A stretch of DNA of 64,000 nucleotides, taken from Rhodiola kirilowii. Taxonomy: Eukaryota > Streptophyta > Magnoliopsida > Saxifragales > Crassulaceae. This document shows, one piece after another, positions 21,761 to 33,399 of this stretch (positions are counted from its first letter, which is position 1; every line of letters begins with the position of its first letter). Location: assembly GCA_033675215.1 (NCBI GenBank), contig JAUCNB010000019.1:1116001-1180000 (forward strand). Direction: 5' to 3'. The position numbers and the translations under genes are program-made. The notes under the pieces are model-generated. The model did not search any database and had not been told where the DNA came from. It worked only from the letters and a program-made list of their open reading frames with translations.

Positions 21761-24700
21761 AAGTTAGTCTCGTTAGTCTCATTCTAAGGTTTATCTAAGT
21801 TCGTCCTTAGAAAGAGACTAACTTGGGACGAACTTAGACGAACTTAGGGCGAACTTATACAAACTTTAGAATGAGACTAAAGTTTATCTAAGTTCGTCCC
21901 AAGTTAGTCTCGTTAGTCTCATTCTAAGGTTTATCTAAGTTTGTCCTTAGAAAGAGACTAACTTGGGATGAACTTAGACTAACTTGGGACGAACTTATAC
22001 AAACCTTAGAATGAGACTAAAGTTTGTCTTTGTTCGTCCCAAGTTAGTCTCGTTAGTCTCATTCTAAGGTTTGTCTAAGTTCATTCTTAGAAAGAGACTA
22101 ACTTGGGACGAACTTAGACTAACTTGGGATGAACTTATACAAACCTTAGAATGAAACTAAAGTTTGTCTTTGTTAGTCCCAAGGTAGTCTCGTTAGTCTC
22201 ATTCTAAGGTTTGTCTAAGTTCATCCTTAGAAAGAGACTAACTTGGGACGAACTTAGACTAACTTGGGACGAACTTATACAAACCTTAGAATAAGACTAA
22301 AGTTGAACTTATACAAACCTTAGAATGAGACTAAAGTTTATCTTTGTTCGTCCCAATTTAGTCTCGTTAGTCTCATTCTAAGGTTTATCTAAGTTCGTCC
22401 TTAGAAAAAGACTAACTTGGGACGAACTTAGACTAACTTGGGACGAACTTATACAAACTTAAGATTGAGACTAAAGTTTATCTTTGTTCGTCCCAATTTA
22501 GTCTCGTTAGTCTCATTCTAAGGTTTATCTAAGTTCCTCCTTTGAAAGAGACTAACTTGGGACAAACTTAGCCTAACTTGGGACAAACTTATACGAACCT
22601 TAGAATGAGACTAAAGTTTGTCTTTGTTCTTCCCAAGTTAGTCTCGTTAGTCTCATTCTAAGGTTTATCTAAGTTCGTCCTTAGAAAGAGACTTACTTGG
22701 GACGAACTTATACAAACTTTATAATTAGACTAAAGTTTATCTACGTTCGTCCCAAGTTAGTCTCGTTAGTCTCATTCTAAGGTTTGTCTAAGTTCGTCCT
22801 TAGAAAGAGACAAACTTGGGACAAACTTAGACTAACTTGGAACGAACTTATACAAACCTTAGAATGAGACTTAAGTTTGTCTTTGTTCGTCCCAAGTTAG
22901 TCTCATTAGTCTCATTCTGAGGTTTATCTAAGTTCGTCCTTAGAAAGAGACTAACTTTGGACGAACTTAGACTAACTTGAGACGAACTTATACAAACCTT
23001 AGAATGAGACTAAATTTTGTCTTTGTTCGTCCCATGTTAGTCTCGTTAGTCTCATTCTAAGGTTTATCAAAGTTCGTCCTTAGAAAGAGACTAACTTGGG
23101 ACGAACTTAGACTAACTTGGGATGAACTTATACAAACCTTTGAATGGGACTAAAGTGTGTCTTTGTTCGTCCCAAGTTAGTCTCGTTAGTCTCATTCTAA
23201 GGTTTGTCTATGTTCATCCTTAGCAAGAGACTAACTTGGGACGAACTTAGACTAACTTGGGACGAACTTATACAAACCTTAGAATGAGACTAAAGTTTGT
23301 CTTTGTTCGTCCCAAGTTAGTCTCGTTAGTCTCATTCTAAAGTTTATCTATGTTCATCCTTAGAAAGAGACTAACTTGTGACGAACTTAGACTAACTAGG
23401 GACGAACTTATACAAACCTTAGAATGAGACTAAAGTTTGTCTTTGTTCATCTCAAGTTAGTCTCGTTAGTCTCATTTTAAGGTTTATCTAAGTTCGTCCT
23501 TAGAAAAAGACTAACTTGGGACGAACTTAGACTAACTTGGGACGAACTTATACAAACCTTAGAATGAGACTAAAGTTTGTCTTTGTTCATCTCAAGTTAG
23601 TCTCGTTAGTCTCATTTTAAGGTTTATCTATGTTCATCCTTAGAAAGAGACTAACTTGTGACGAACTTAGACTAACTTGGGACGAACTTAGACTAACCTT
23701 AGAATGAGACTAAAGTTTGTCTTTGTTCATCTCAAGTTAGTCTCGTTAGTCTCATTTTAAGGTTTATCTATGTTCATCCTGAGAAAGAGACTAACTTGTG
23801 ACGAACTTAGACTAACTTGGGACGAACTTAGACTAACCTTAGAATGAGACTAAAGTTTGTCTTTGTTCATCTCAAGTTAGTCTCGTTAGTCTCATTTTAA
23901 GGTTTATCTATGTTCATCCTTAGAAAGAGACTAACTTGTGACGAACTTAGACTAACTTGGGACGAACTTAGACTAACCTTAGAAGGAGACTAAAGTTTGT
24001 CTTTGTTCGTCCCAAGTTAGTCTCGTTAGTCTCATTCTCAGGTTTATCTAAGTTCGCCCTTAGAAAGAGACTAACTTGGGACGAACTTATACAAACCTTA
24101 GAATGAGACTAAAGTTTGTCTTTGTTCGTCCCAAGTTAGTCTCATTAGTCTCATTCTAAGGTTTATCTAAGTTCGTCCTTAGAAAGAGACTAACTTGGGA
24201 CGAACTTAGACGAACTTGGGACGAACTTATACAAATTAGAATGAGACTAAATTTTATCTAAGTTCGTCCCAAGTTATTCTCGTTAGTCTCATTCTAAGGT
24301 TTATCTATGTTCATCCTTAGAAAGAGACTAACTTGTGACGAACTTAGACTAACTAGGGACGAACTTATACAAACCTTAGAATGAGACTAAAGTTTGTCTT
24401 TGTTCATCTCAAGTTAGTCTCGTTAGTCTCATTTTAAGGTTTATCTAAGTTCGTCCTTAGAAAAAGACTAACTTGGGACGAACTTAGACTAACTTGGGAC
24501 GAACTTATACAAACCTTAGAATGAGACTAAAGTTTGTCTTTGTTCATCTCAAGTTAGTCTCGTTAGTCTCATTTTAAGGTTTATCTAAGTTCGTCCTTAG
24601 AAAAAGACTAACTTGGGACGAACTTAGACTAACTTGGGACGAACTTATACAAACCTTAGAATGAGACTAAAGTTTGTCTTTGTTCATCTCAAGTTAGTCT

Positions 24701-25110
24701 CGTTAGTCTCATTTTAAGGTTTATCTATGTTCATCCTTAGAAAGAGACTAACTTGTGACGAACTTAGACTATCTTGGGACGAACTTATACAAACCTTAGA
24801 ATGAGACTAAAGTTTGTCTTTGTTCATCTCAAGTTAGTCTCGTTAGTCTCATTTTAAGGTTTATCTAAGTTCGTCCTTAGAAAAAGACTAACTTGGGACG
24901 AACTTAGACTAACTTGGGACGAACTTATACAAACCTTAGAATGAGACTAAAGTTTGTCTTTGTTCATCTCAAGTTAGTCTCGTTAGTCTCATTTTAAGGT
25001 TTATCTATGTTCATCCTTAGAAAGAGACTAACTTGTGACGAACTTAGACTATCTTGGGACGAACTTAGACTAACCTTAGAATGAGACTAAAGTTTGTCTT
25101 TATTCATCTC
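21761..25110. repeat. 3.09-kb higher-order repeat unit 4 and transition
   Basis: Starts as the counterpart of 16417-18662 at offset 5344, sharing private variants TAAATTTTGTC (17667 and 23011) and AGAAGGAGAC (18639 and 23983). That match ends near 24006. The remainder to 25110 is made of other monomers, giving 3350 bp between anchors. Confidence 0.82.
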
Positions 25111-28100
25111 AAGTTAGTCTCGTTAGTCTCATTCTAAGGTTTATCTAAGTTCGTCCTTAGAAAGAGACTAACTTGGGACGAACTTAGACGAACTTAGGGC
25201 GAACTTATACAAACTTTAGAATGAGACTAAAGTTTATCTAAGTTCGTCCCAAGTTAGTCTCGTTAGTCTCATTCTAAGGTTTATCTAAGTTTGTCCTTAG
25301 AAAGAGACTAACTTGGGACGAACTTAGACTAACTTGGGACGATTTTATACAAACCTTAGAATGAGACTAAAGTTTGTCTTTGTTCGTCCCAAGGTAGTCT
25401 CGTTAGTCTCATTCTAAGGTTTGTCTAAGTTCATCCTTAGAAAGAGACTAACTTGGGACGAACTTAGACTAACTTGGGACGAACTTATACAAACCTTAGA
25501 ATGAGACTAAAGTTTGTCTTTGTTCGTCCCAAGTTAGTCTCGTTAGTCTCATTCAAAGGTTTATCTAAGTTCGTCCTTAGAAAGAGACTAACTTGGGACG
25601 AACTTAGACTAACTTGAGACGAACTTATACAAACCTTAGAATGAGACTAAAGTTTGTCTTTGTTCGTCCCATGTTAGTCTCGTTAGTCTCATTCTAAGGT
25701 TTATCTAAGTTCGTCCTTAGAAAGAGACTAACTTGGGACGAACTTGGGATGAACTTATACAAACCTTTGAATGGGACTAAAGTTTGTCTTTGTTCATCCC
25801 AAGTTAGTCTCGTTAGTCTCATTCTAAAGTTTATCTATGTTCATCCTTAGAAAGAGACTAACTTGGGACGAACTTAGACTAACTAGGGACGAACTTATAC
25901 AAACTTTAGAATGAGACTAAAGTTTTTCTTTGTTCATCTCAAGTTAGTCTCGTTAGTCTCATTTTAAGGTTTATCTAAGTTCGTCCTTAGAAAAAGACTA
26001 ACTTGGGACGAACTTAGACTAACTTGGGACGAACTTATACAAACCTTAGAATGAGACTAAAGTTTGTCTTTGTTCATCTCAAGTTAGTCTCGCTAGTCTC
26101 AATTTAAGGTTTATCTATGTTCATCCTTAGAAAGAGACTAACTTGTGACGAACTTAGACTAACTTGGGACGAACTTATACTAACCTTAGAATGAGACTAA
26201 AGTTTGTCTTTGTTCGTCCCAAGTTAGTCTCGTTAGTCTCATTCTAAGGTTTATCTAAGTTCGTCCTTAGAAAGAGATTAACTTGGGACGAACTTAGACT
26301 AACTTGGGACGAACTTATACAAACCTTAGAATGAGACTAAAGTTTGTCTTTGTTCGTCCCAAGTTTGTCTCGTTAGTCTCATTCTAAGGTTTATCTAAGT
26401 TCGTCCTTAGAAAGAGACTAACTTGGGACGAACTTAGACTAACTTGGGACGAACTTATACAAACCTTAGAATGAGACTAAAGTTTGTCTTTGTTCGTCCC
26501 AAGTTAGTCTCATTAGTCTCATTCTAAGGTTTATCTAAGTTCGTCCTTAGAAAGAGACTAACTTGGGATGAACTTAGACGAACTTGGGACGAACTTATAC
26601 AAACTTTAGAATGAGACTAAAGTTTATCTAAGTTCGTCCCAAGTTAGTCTCGTTAGTCTCATTCTAAGGTTTATCTAAGTTCGTCCTTAGAAAGAGACTA
26701 ACTTGGGACGAACTTAGACTAACTTGGGACAAACTTATACAAACCTTAGAATGAGACTAAAGTTTGTCTTTGTTCGTCCCAAGTTAGTCTCGTTAGTCTC
26801 ATTCTAAGGTTTGTCTAAGTTCATCCTTAGAAAGAGACTAACTTGGGACGGACTTAGACTAACTTGGGACGAACTTATACAAACCTTAGAATAAGACTAA
26901 AGTTGAACTTATACAAACCTTAGAATGAGACTAAAGTTTATCTTTGTTCGTCTCAATTTAGTCTCGTTAGTGTCATTCTAAGGTTTATCTAAGTTCCTCC
27001 TTAGAAAGCGACTAACTTGGGACGAACTTAGCCTAACTTGGGACAAACTTATACGAACCTTAGAATGAGACTAAAGTTTGTCTTTGTTCGTCCCAAGTTA
27101 GTCTCGTTAGTCTCATTCTAAGGTTTATCTAAGTTCGTCCTTAGAAAGAGACTTACTTGGGATGAACTTATACAAACTTTATAATTAGACTAAAGTTTAT
27201 CTAAGTTCGTCCCAAGTTAGTCTCGTTAGTCTCATTCTAAGGTTTATCTAAGTTCGTCCTTAGAAAGAGACTAACTTGGGACGAACTTAGACTAACTTGG
27301 AACGAACTTATACAAACCTTAGAATGAGACTAAAGTTTGTCTTTGTTCGTCCCAAGTTAGTCTCGGTAGTCTCCTTCAAAGGTTTATCTAAGTTCGTCCT
27401 TAGAAAGAGACTAACTTGGGACGAACTTAGACTAACTTGAGATGAACTTATACAAACCTTAGAATGAGACTAAAGTTTGTCTTTGTTCGTCCCATGTTAG
27501 TCTCGTTAGTCTCATTCTAAGGTTTATCTAAGTTCGTCCTTAGAAAGAGACTAACTTGGGACGAACTTAGACTAACTTGGGACGAACTTATACAAACTTT
27601 ATAATTAGACTAAAGTTTATCTAAGTTCGTCCCAAGTTAGTCTTGTTAGTCTCATTCTAAGGTTTATCTAAGTTCGTCCTTAGAAAGAGACTAACTTGGG
27701 ACGAACTTAGACTAACTTGTGACGATACAAACCTTAGAATGAGACTAAAGTTTGTCTTTGTTCGTCCAAAGTTAGTCTCGTTAGTCTCATTCTAAAGTTT
27801 ATCTATGTTCATCCTTAGAAAGAGAGTAACTTGTGACGAACTTAGACTAACTTGGGACGAACTTATACAAACCTTAGAATGAGACTAAAGTTTGTCTTTG
27901 TTCATCTCAAGTTAGTCTCATTAGTCTCATTTTAAGGTTTATCTAAGTTCGTCCTTAGAAAAAGACTAACTTGGGACGAACTTAGACTAACTTGGGACGA
28001 ACTTATACAAACCTTAGAATGAGACTAAAGTTTGTCTTTGTTCGTCCCAAGTTAGTCTCGTTAGTCTCATTCTAAGGTTTATCTAAGTTTGTCCTTAGAA

Positions 28101-29827
28101 AGAGACTAACTTGGGACGAACTTAGACTAACTTGGGATGACCTTATACAAACCTTAAAATGAGACTAAAGTTTGTCTTTGTTCGTCCCAAGTTAGTCTCG
28201 TTAGTCTCATTCTAAGGTTTATCTAAGTTCATCCTTAGAAAGAGACTAACTTGGGACGAACTTAGACTAACTTGGGACGAACTTATACAAACCTTAGAAT
28301 GAGACTAAAGTTTGTCATTGTTCGTCCCAAGTTAGTCTCGTTAGTCTCATTCTACGGTTTGTCTAAGTTTGTCCTTAGAAAGAGACTAACTTGGGACGAA
28401 CTTAGACTAACTTGGGATGACCTTATACAAACCTTAAAATGAGACTAAAGTTTGTCTTTGTTCGTCCCAAGTTAGTCTCGTTAGTCTCATTCTAAGGTTT
28501 ATCTAAGTTCATCCTTAGAAAGAGACTAACTTGGGACGAACTTAGACTAACTTGGGACGAACTTATACAAACCTTAGAATGAGACTAAAGTTTGTCTTTG
28601 TTCGTCCCAAGTTAGTCTCGTTAGTCTCATTCTAAGGTTTATCTAAGTTCGTCCTTAGAAAGAGACTAACTTGGGACGAACTTAGACGAACTTGGGACGA
28701 ACTTATACAAACATTAGAATGAGACTAAAGTTTATCTAAGTTCGTCCCAAGTTAGTCTCGTTAGTCTCATTCTAAGGTTTATCTAAGTTCGTCCTTAGAA
28801 AGAGACTAACTTGGGACGAACTTAGACTAACTTGGGACGAACTTATACAAACCTTAGAATGAGACTAAAGTTTGTCTTTGTTCGTCCCAAGTTAGTCTCG
28901 TTAGTCTCATTCTAAGGTTTGTCTAAGTTCATCCTTAGAAAGAGACTAACTTGGGACGAACTTAGATTAACTTGGGACGAACTTATACAAACCTTAGAAT
29001 GAGACTAAAGTTTGTCTTTGTTCGTCCCATGTTAGTCTCGTTAGTCTCATTCTAAGGTTTATCTAAGTTCGTCCTTAGCAAGAGACTAACTTGGGACGAA
29101 CTTAGACTAACTTGAGATGAACTTATACAAACCTTAGAATGAGACTAAAGTTTGTCTTTGTTCGTCCCAAGTTAGTCTCGTTAGTCTCATTCTAAGGTTT
29201 GTATAAGTTTGTCCTTAGAAAGAGACTAACTTGGGACGAACTTAGACTAACTTGGGACGAACTTATACAAACCTTAGAATGAGACTAAAGTTTGTCATTG
29301 TTCGTCCCAAGTTAGTCTCGTTAGTCTCATTCTACGGTTTGTCTAAGTTTGTCCTTAGAAAGAGACTAACTTGGGACGAACTTAGACTAACTTGGGATGA
29401 CCTTATACAAACCTTAGAATGAGACTAAAGTTTGTCTTTGTTCGTCCCAAGTTAGTCTCGTTAGTCTCATTCTAAGGTTTATCTAAGTTCATCCTTAGAA
29501 AGAGACTAACTTGGGACGAACTTAGACTAACTTGGGACGAACTTATACAAACCTTAGAATGAGACTAAAGTTTGTCTTTGTTCGTCCCAAGTTAGTCTCG
29601 TTAGTCTCATTCTAAGGTTTATCTATGTTCGTCCTTAGAAAGAGACTAACTTGGGACGAACTTAGACGAACTTGGGACGAACTTATACAAACTTTAGAAT
29701 GAGACTAAAGTTTATCTAAGTTCGTCCCAAGTTAGTCTCGTTAGTCTCATTCTAAGGTTTATCTAAGTTCATCCTTAGAAAGAGACTAACTTGGGACGAA
29801 CTTAGACTAACTTGGGACGAACTTATA

Positions 29828-29834
29828 CAAACTT
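29828..29834. repeat. left target-site duplication of LINE copy 2
   Basis: CAAACTT precedes the poly-T run and recurs at 30500-30506, after the truncated 5' end. The implied nick CTT/AAGA falls in the satellite variant ACAAACTTAAGAATGAG (uninterrupted examples near 7436 and 9790). The right copy overlaps the element by 2 bp, so part of the match may be microhomology. Confidence 0.6.
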
Positions 29835-30501
29835 TTTTTTTTTTGTTTTGTTTTTTTTTTGTTTTTGTTTTTGTTTTTGTTTTTGTTTTTTTTAACAAAC
29901 TAATTTTATTAAGGGGCAAAGCCCAAAAAGGAAAAACGAAAAAGCAAACGAAACAACGCTAAAGGAGGCCCAATCTAATCAACACTAAAAGCGACCTTGC
30001 GGTTCGATTTGGGCGAAACAGCAACATCCTTGGAATGCATTAGAGTAGGCTTGATTTGAGTGCTAGGAGCTAGGGCTAAGGCTTTCATGAATTCGGCCTT
30101 GATTTCCTTGGAGAGGATAAGATTTGGGAGAACTCTGTCATAACTCTTTTTAATCCCATCTAGATTGTCCATGAGGGATCTAATGATAGGAGCTGCTGTA
30201 GGATCAAAATCTTCAACACCCTTTTCATTCTCTAAAGATACCACCACAGCCGACTTAGGATCGATAGACGTCTCCTCCTGAACCTCTTCACTAGCCAAAT
30301 CACCCAATGTCATTGGATTAATTGGAGTCTCCTCTGGAACCTCTCTACTAGTCATAGCAACAAAACTCTCACAAGGGAGAGCTATTAGTGTATCAGTCAA
30401 TTGCAAAACACCTTGCACCTGCCCAATACTTACTTCCTGAAACTGTTCAGCAATGTTCTTCTTTCGGGCCTTCCTAGCCTTCTTTTTCTTCTTGACTTGC
30501 A
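29835..30501 (-). mobile_element. 5'-truncated non-autonomous LINE, ORF1 only (copy 2)
   Basis: Reverse-strand copy of the family at 4131-6406. Read on the minus strand it holds the last ~175 codons of ORF1, the 3' UTR with GGGCTTTGCCCCTTAATAAA, and an A-rich tail. The tail appears on the plus strand as T runs interrupted by G, in places a regular TTTTTG pattern (29835-29893). Over the final ~230 coding bases I count about 22 differences from copy 1 and no gaps, near 90% identity. The two copies therefore come from distinct, diverged source elements. The 5' truncation near a basic-patch codon is typical of incomplete target-primed reverse transcription. As in copy 1, no ORF2 lies between ORF1 and the 3' UTR. 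Confidence 0.9.
29975..30501 (-). pseudogene. partial LINE ORF1, C-terminal 175 codons
   Basis: The minus-strand frame begins inside the lysine-rich patch (QVKKKKKARKARKKN) and ends FSVD-stop, aligned with copy 1 to the last codon. The DUF4283 domain and zinc knuckle are missing because of the 5' truncation, and there is no ATG at the start, so it is unlikely to be expressed. The retained part has no frame break. It differs from copy 1 by an expanded acidic segment in which the REVPEETPINP phrase is followed by a second similar phrase (EEVQEETSIDP), where copy 1 has one (EDVQEETPNNP). This looks like a short internal duplication within the acidic linker. Confidence 0.85.
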
Positions 30502-33399
30502 AACTTAAGAATGAGACAAAAGTTTATCTTTGTTCGTCCCAATTTAGTCTCGTTAGTCTCATTATAAGGTTTATCTAAGTTCCTCCTTAGAAAGAGACTA
30601 ACTTGGGACGAACTTAGCCTAACTTTGGACAAACTTATACGAACCTTAGAATGAGACTAAAGTTTGTCTTTGTTCTTCCCAAGTTAGTCTCGTTAGTCTC
30701 ATTCTAAGGTTTATCTAAGTTCGTCCTTAGAAAGAGACTTACTTGGGACGAACTTATACAAACTTTATAATTAGACTAAAGTTTATCTACGTTCGTCCCA
30801 AGTTAGTCTCGTTAGTCTCATTCTAAGGTTTATCTAAGTTCGTCCTTAGAAAGAGACTAACTTGGGACGAACTTAGACTAACTTGGAACGAACTTATACA
30901 AACCTTAGAATGAGACTGAAGTTTGTCTTTGTTCGTCCCAAGTTAGTCTCGTTAGTCTCATTCAAAGGTTTATCTAAGTTCGTCCTTAGAAAGAGACTAA
31001 CTTGGGACGAACTTAGACTAACTTGAGACGAACTTATACAAACCTTAGAATGAGACTAAAGTTTGTCTTTGTTCGTCCCATGTTAGTCTCGTTTGTCTCA
31101 TTCTAAGGTTTATCTAAGTTCGTCCTTAGAAAGAGACTAACTGTGGACGAACTTAGACTAACTTGGGATGAACTTATACAAACCTTTGAATGGGACTAAA
31201 GTTTGTCTTTGTTCGTCCCCAGTTAGTCTCGTTAGTCTCATTCTAAGGTTTGTCTATGTTCATCCTTAGAAAGAGACTAACTTGGGACGAACTTAGACTA
31301 ACTTGGGACGAACTTATACAAACCTTAGAATGAGACTAAAGTTTGTCTTTGTTCGTCCCAAGTTAGTCTCGTTAGTCTCATTCTAAAGTTTATCTATGTT
31401 CATCCTTAGAAAGAGACTAACTTGTGACGAACTTAGACTAACTAGGGACGAACTTATACAAACCTTAGAATGAGACTAAAGTTTGTCTTTGTTCATCTCA
31501 AGTTAGTCTCGTTAGTCTCATTTTAAGGTTTATCTAAGTTCGTCCTTAGAAAAAGACTAACTTGGGACGAACTTAGACTAACTTGGGACGAACTTATACA
31601 AACCTTAGAATGAGACTAAAGTTTGTCTTTGTTCATCTCAAGTTAGTCTCGTTAGTCTCATTTTTAGGTTTATCTAAGTTCGTCCTTAGAAAGAGACTAA
31701 CTTGGGACGAACTTAGACTAACTTGGGACGAACTTATACAAACCTTAGAATGAGACTAAAGTTTGTCTTTGTTCGTCCCAAGTTAGTCTCGTTAGTCTCA
31801 TTCTAAGGTTTGTCTAAGTTCATCCTTAGAAAGAGACAAACTTGGGACGAACTTAGACTAACTTGGGATGAACTTATACAAACCTTAGAATGAGACTAAA
31901 GTTTGTCTTTGTTCGTCCCAAGGTAGTCTCGTTAGTCTCATTCTAAGGTTTGTCTAAGTTCATCCTTAGAAAGAGACTAACTTGGGACGAACTTAGACTA
32001 ACTTGGGACGAACTTATACAAACCTTAGAATAAGACTATAGTTGAACTTATACAAACCTTAGAATGAGACTAAAGTTTATCTTTGTTCGTCCCAATTTAG
32101 TCTCGTTAGTGTCATTCTAAGGTTTATCTAAGTTCCTCCTTAGAAAGCGACTAACTTGGGACGAACTTAGCCTAACATGGGACAAACTTATACGAACCTT
32201 AGAATGAGACTAAAGTTTGTCTTTGTTCGTCCCAAGTTAGTCTCGTTAGTCTCATTCTAAGGTTTATCTAAGTTCGTCCTTAGAAAGAGACTTACTTGGG
32301 ATGAACTTATACAAACTTTATAATTAGACTAAAGTTTATCTAAGTTCGTCCCAAGTTAGTCTCGTTAGTCTCATTCTAAGGTTTATCTAAGTTCGTCCTT
32401 AGAAAGAGACTAACTTGGGACGAACTTAGACTAACTTGGAACGAACTTATACAAACCTTAGAATGAGACTAAAGTTTGTCTTTGTTCGTCCCAAGTTAGT
32501 CTCGTTAGTCTCATTCAAAGGTTTATCTAAGTTCGTCCTTAGAAAGAGACTAACTTGGGACGAACTTAGACTAACTTGAGATGAACTTATACAAACCTTA
32601 GAATGAGACTAAAGTTTGCCTTTGTTCGTCCCATGTTAGTCTCGTTAGTCTCATTCTAAGGTTTATCTAAGTTCGTCCTTAGAAAGAGACTAACTTGGGA
32701 CGAACTTAGACTAACTTGGGACGAACTTAGACTAACCTTAGAATGAGACTAAAGTTAATCTAAGTTCGTCCCAAGTTAGTCTTGTTAGTCTCATTCTAAG
32801 GTTTATCTAAGTTCGTCCTTAGAAAGAGACTAACTTGGGACGAACTTAGACTAACTTGTGACGAACTTATACAAACCTTAGAATGAGACTAAAGTTTGTC
32901 TTTGTTCATCCCAAGTTAGTCTCGTTAGTCTCATTCTAAAGTTTATCTATGTTCATCCTTAGAAAGAGACTAACTTGTGACGAACTTAGACAAACTTGGG
33001 ACGAACTTATACAAACCTTAGAATGAGACTAAAGTTTGTCTTTGTTCATCTCAAGTTAGTCTCGTTAGTCTCATTTTAAGGTTTATCTAAGTTCGTCCTT
33101 AGAAAAAGACTAACTTGGGACGAACTTAGACTAACTTGGGACGAACTTATACAAACCTTAGAATGAGACTAAAGTTTTTCTTTGTTCGTCCCAAGTTAGT
33201 CTCGTTAGTCTCATTCTAAGGTTTATCTAAGTTTGTCCTTAGAAAGAGACTAACTTGGGACGAACTTAGACTAACTTGGGACGAACTTATACAAACCTTA
33301 GAATGAGACTAAAGTTTGTCTTTGTTCGTCCCAAGTTAGTCTCGTTAGTCTCATTCTACGGTTTGTCTAAGTTTGTCCTTAGAAAGAGACTAACTTGGG

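Larger units (their letters stand above)
6420..29834. repeat. 140-bp satellite array, central block
   Basis: Continuation of the same 140-bp satellite in the same orientation, with no genes. Monomers differ by diagnostic changes: TTCATCTCAAG for TTCGTCCCAAG, CATTTTAAGG for CATTCTAAGG, TTAGGGCGAAC, TATACAAATTAG (2 bp shorter) and TAGACTAACC for TATACAAACC. These variants recur in fixed order, which defines higher-order units: a 2.36-kb tandem pair (7.2-11.96 kb) and a series of 3.09-kb units (13.3-25.1 kb). From 25 kb rightwards the pattern changes towards that of the right block. The last satellite bases before the second LINE copy end at 29834. Confidence 0.97.
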
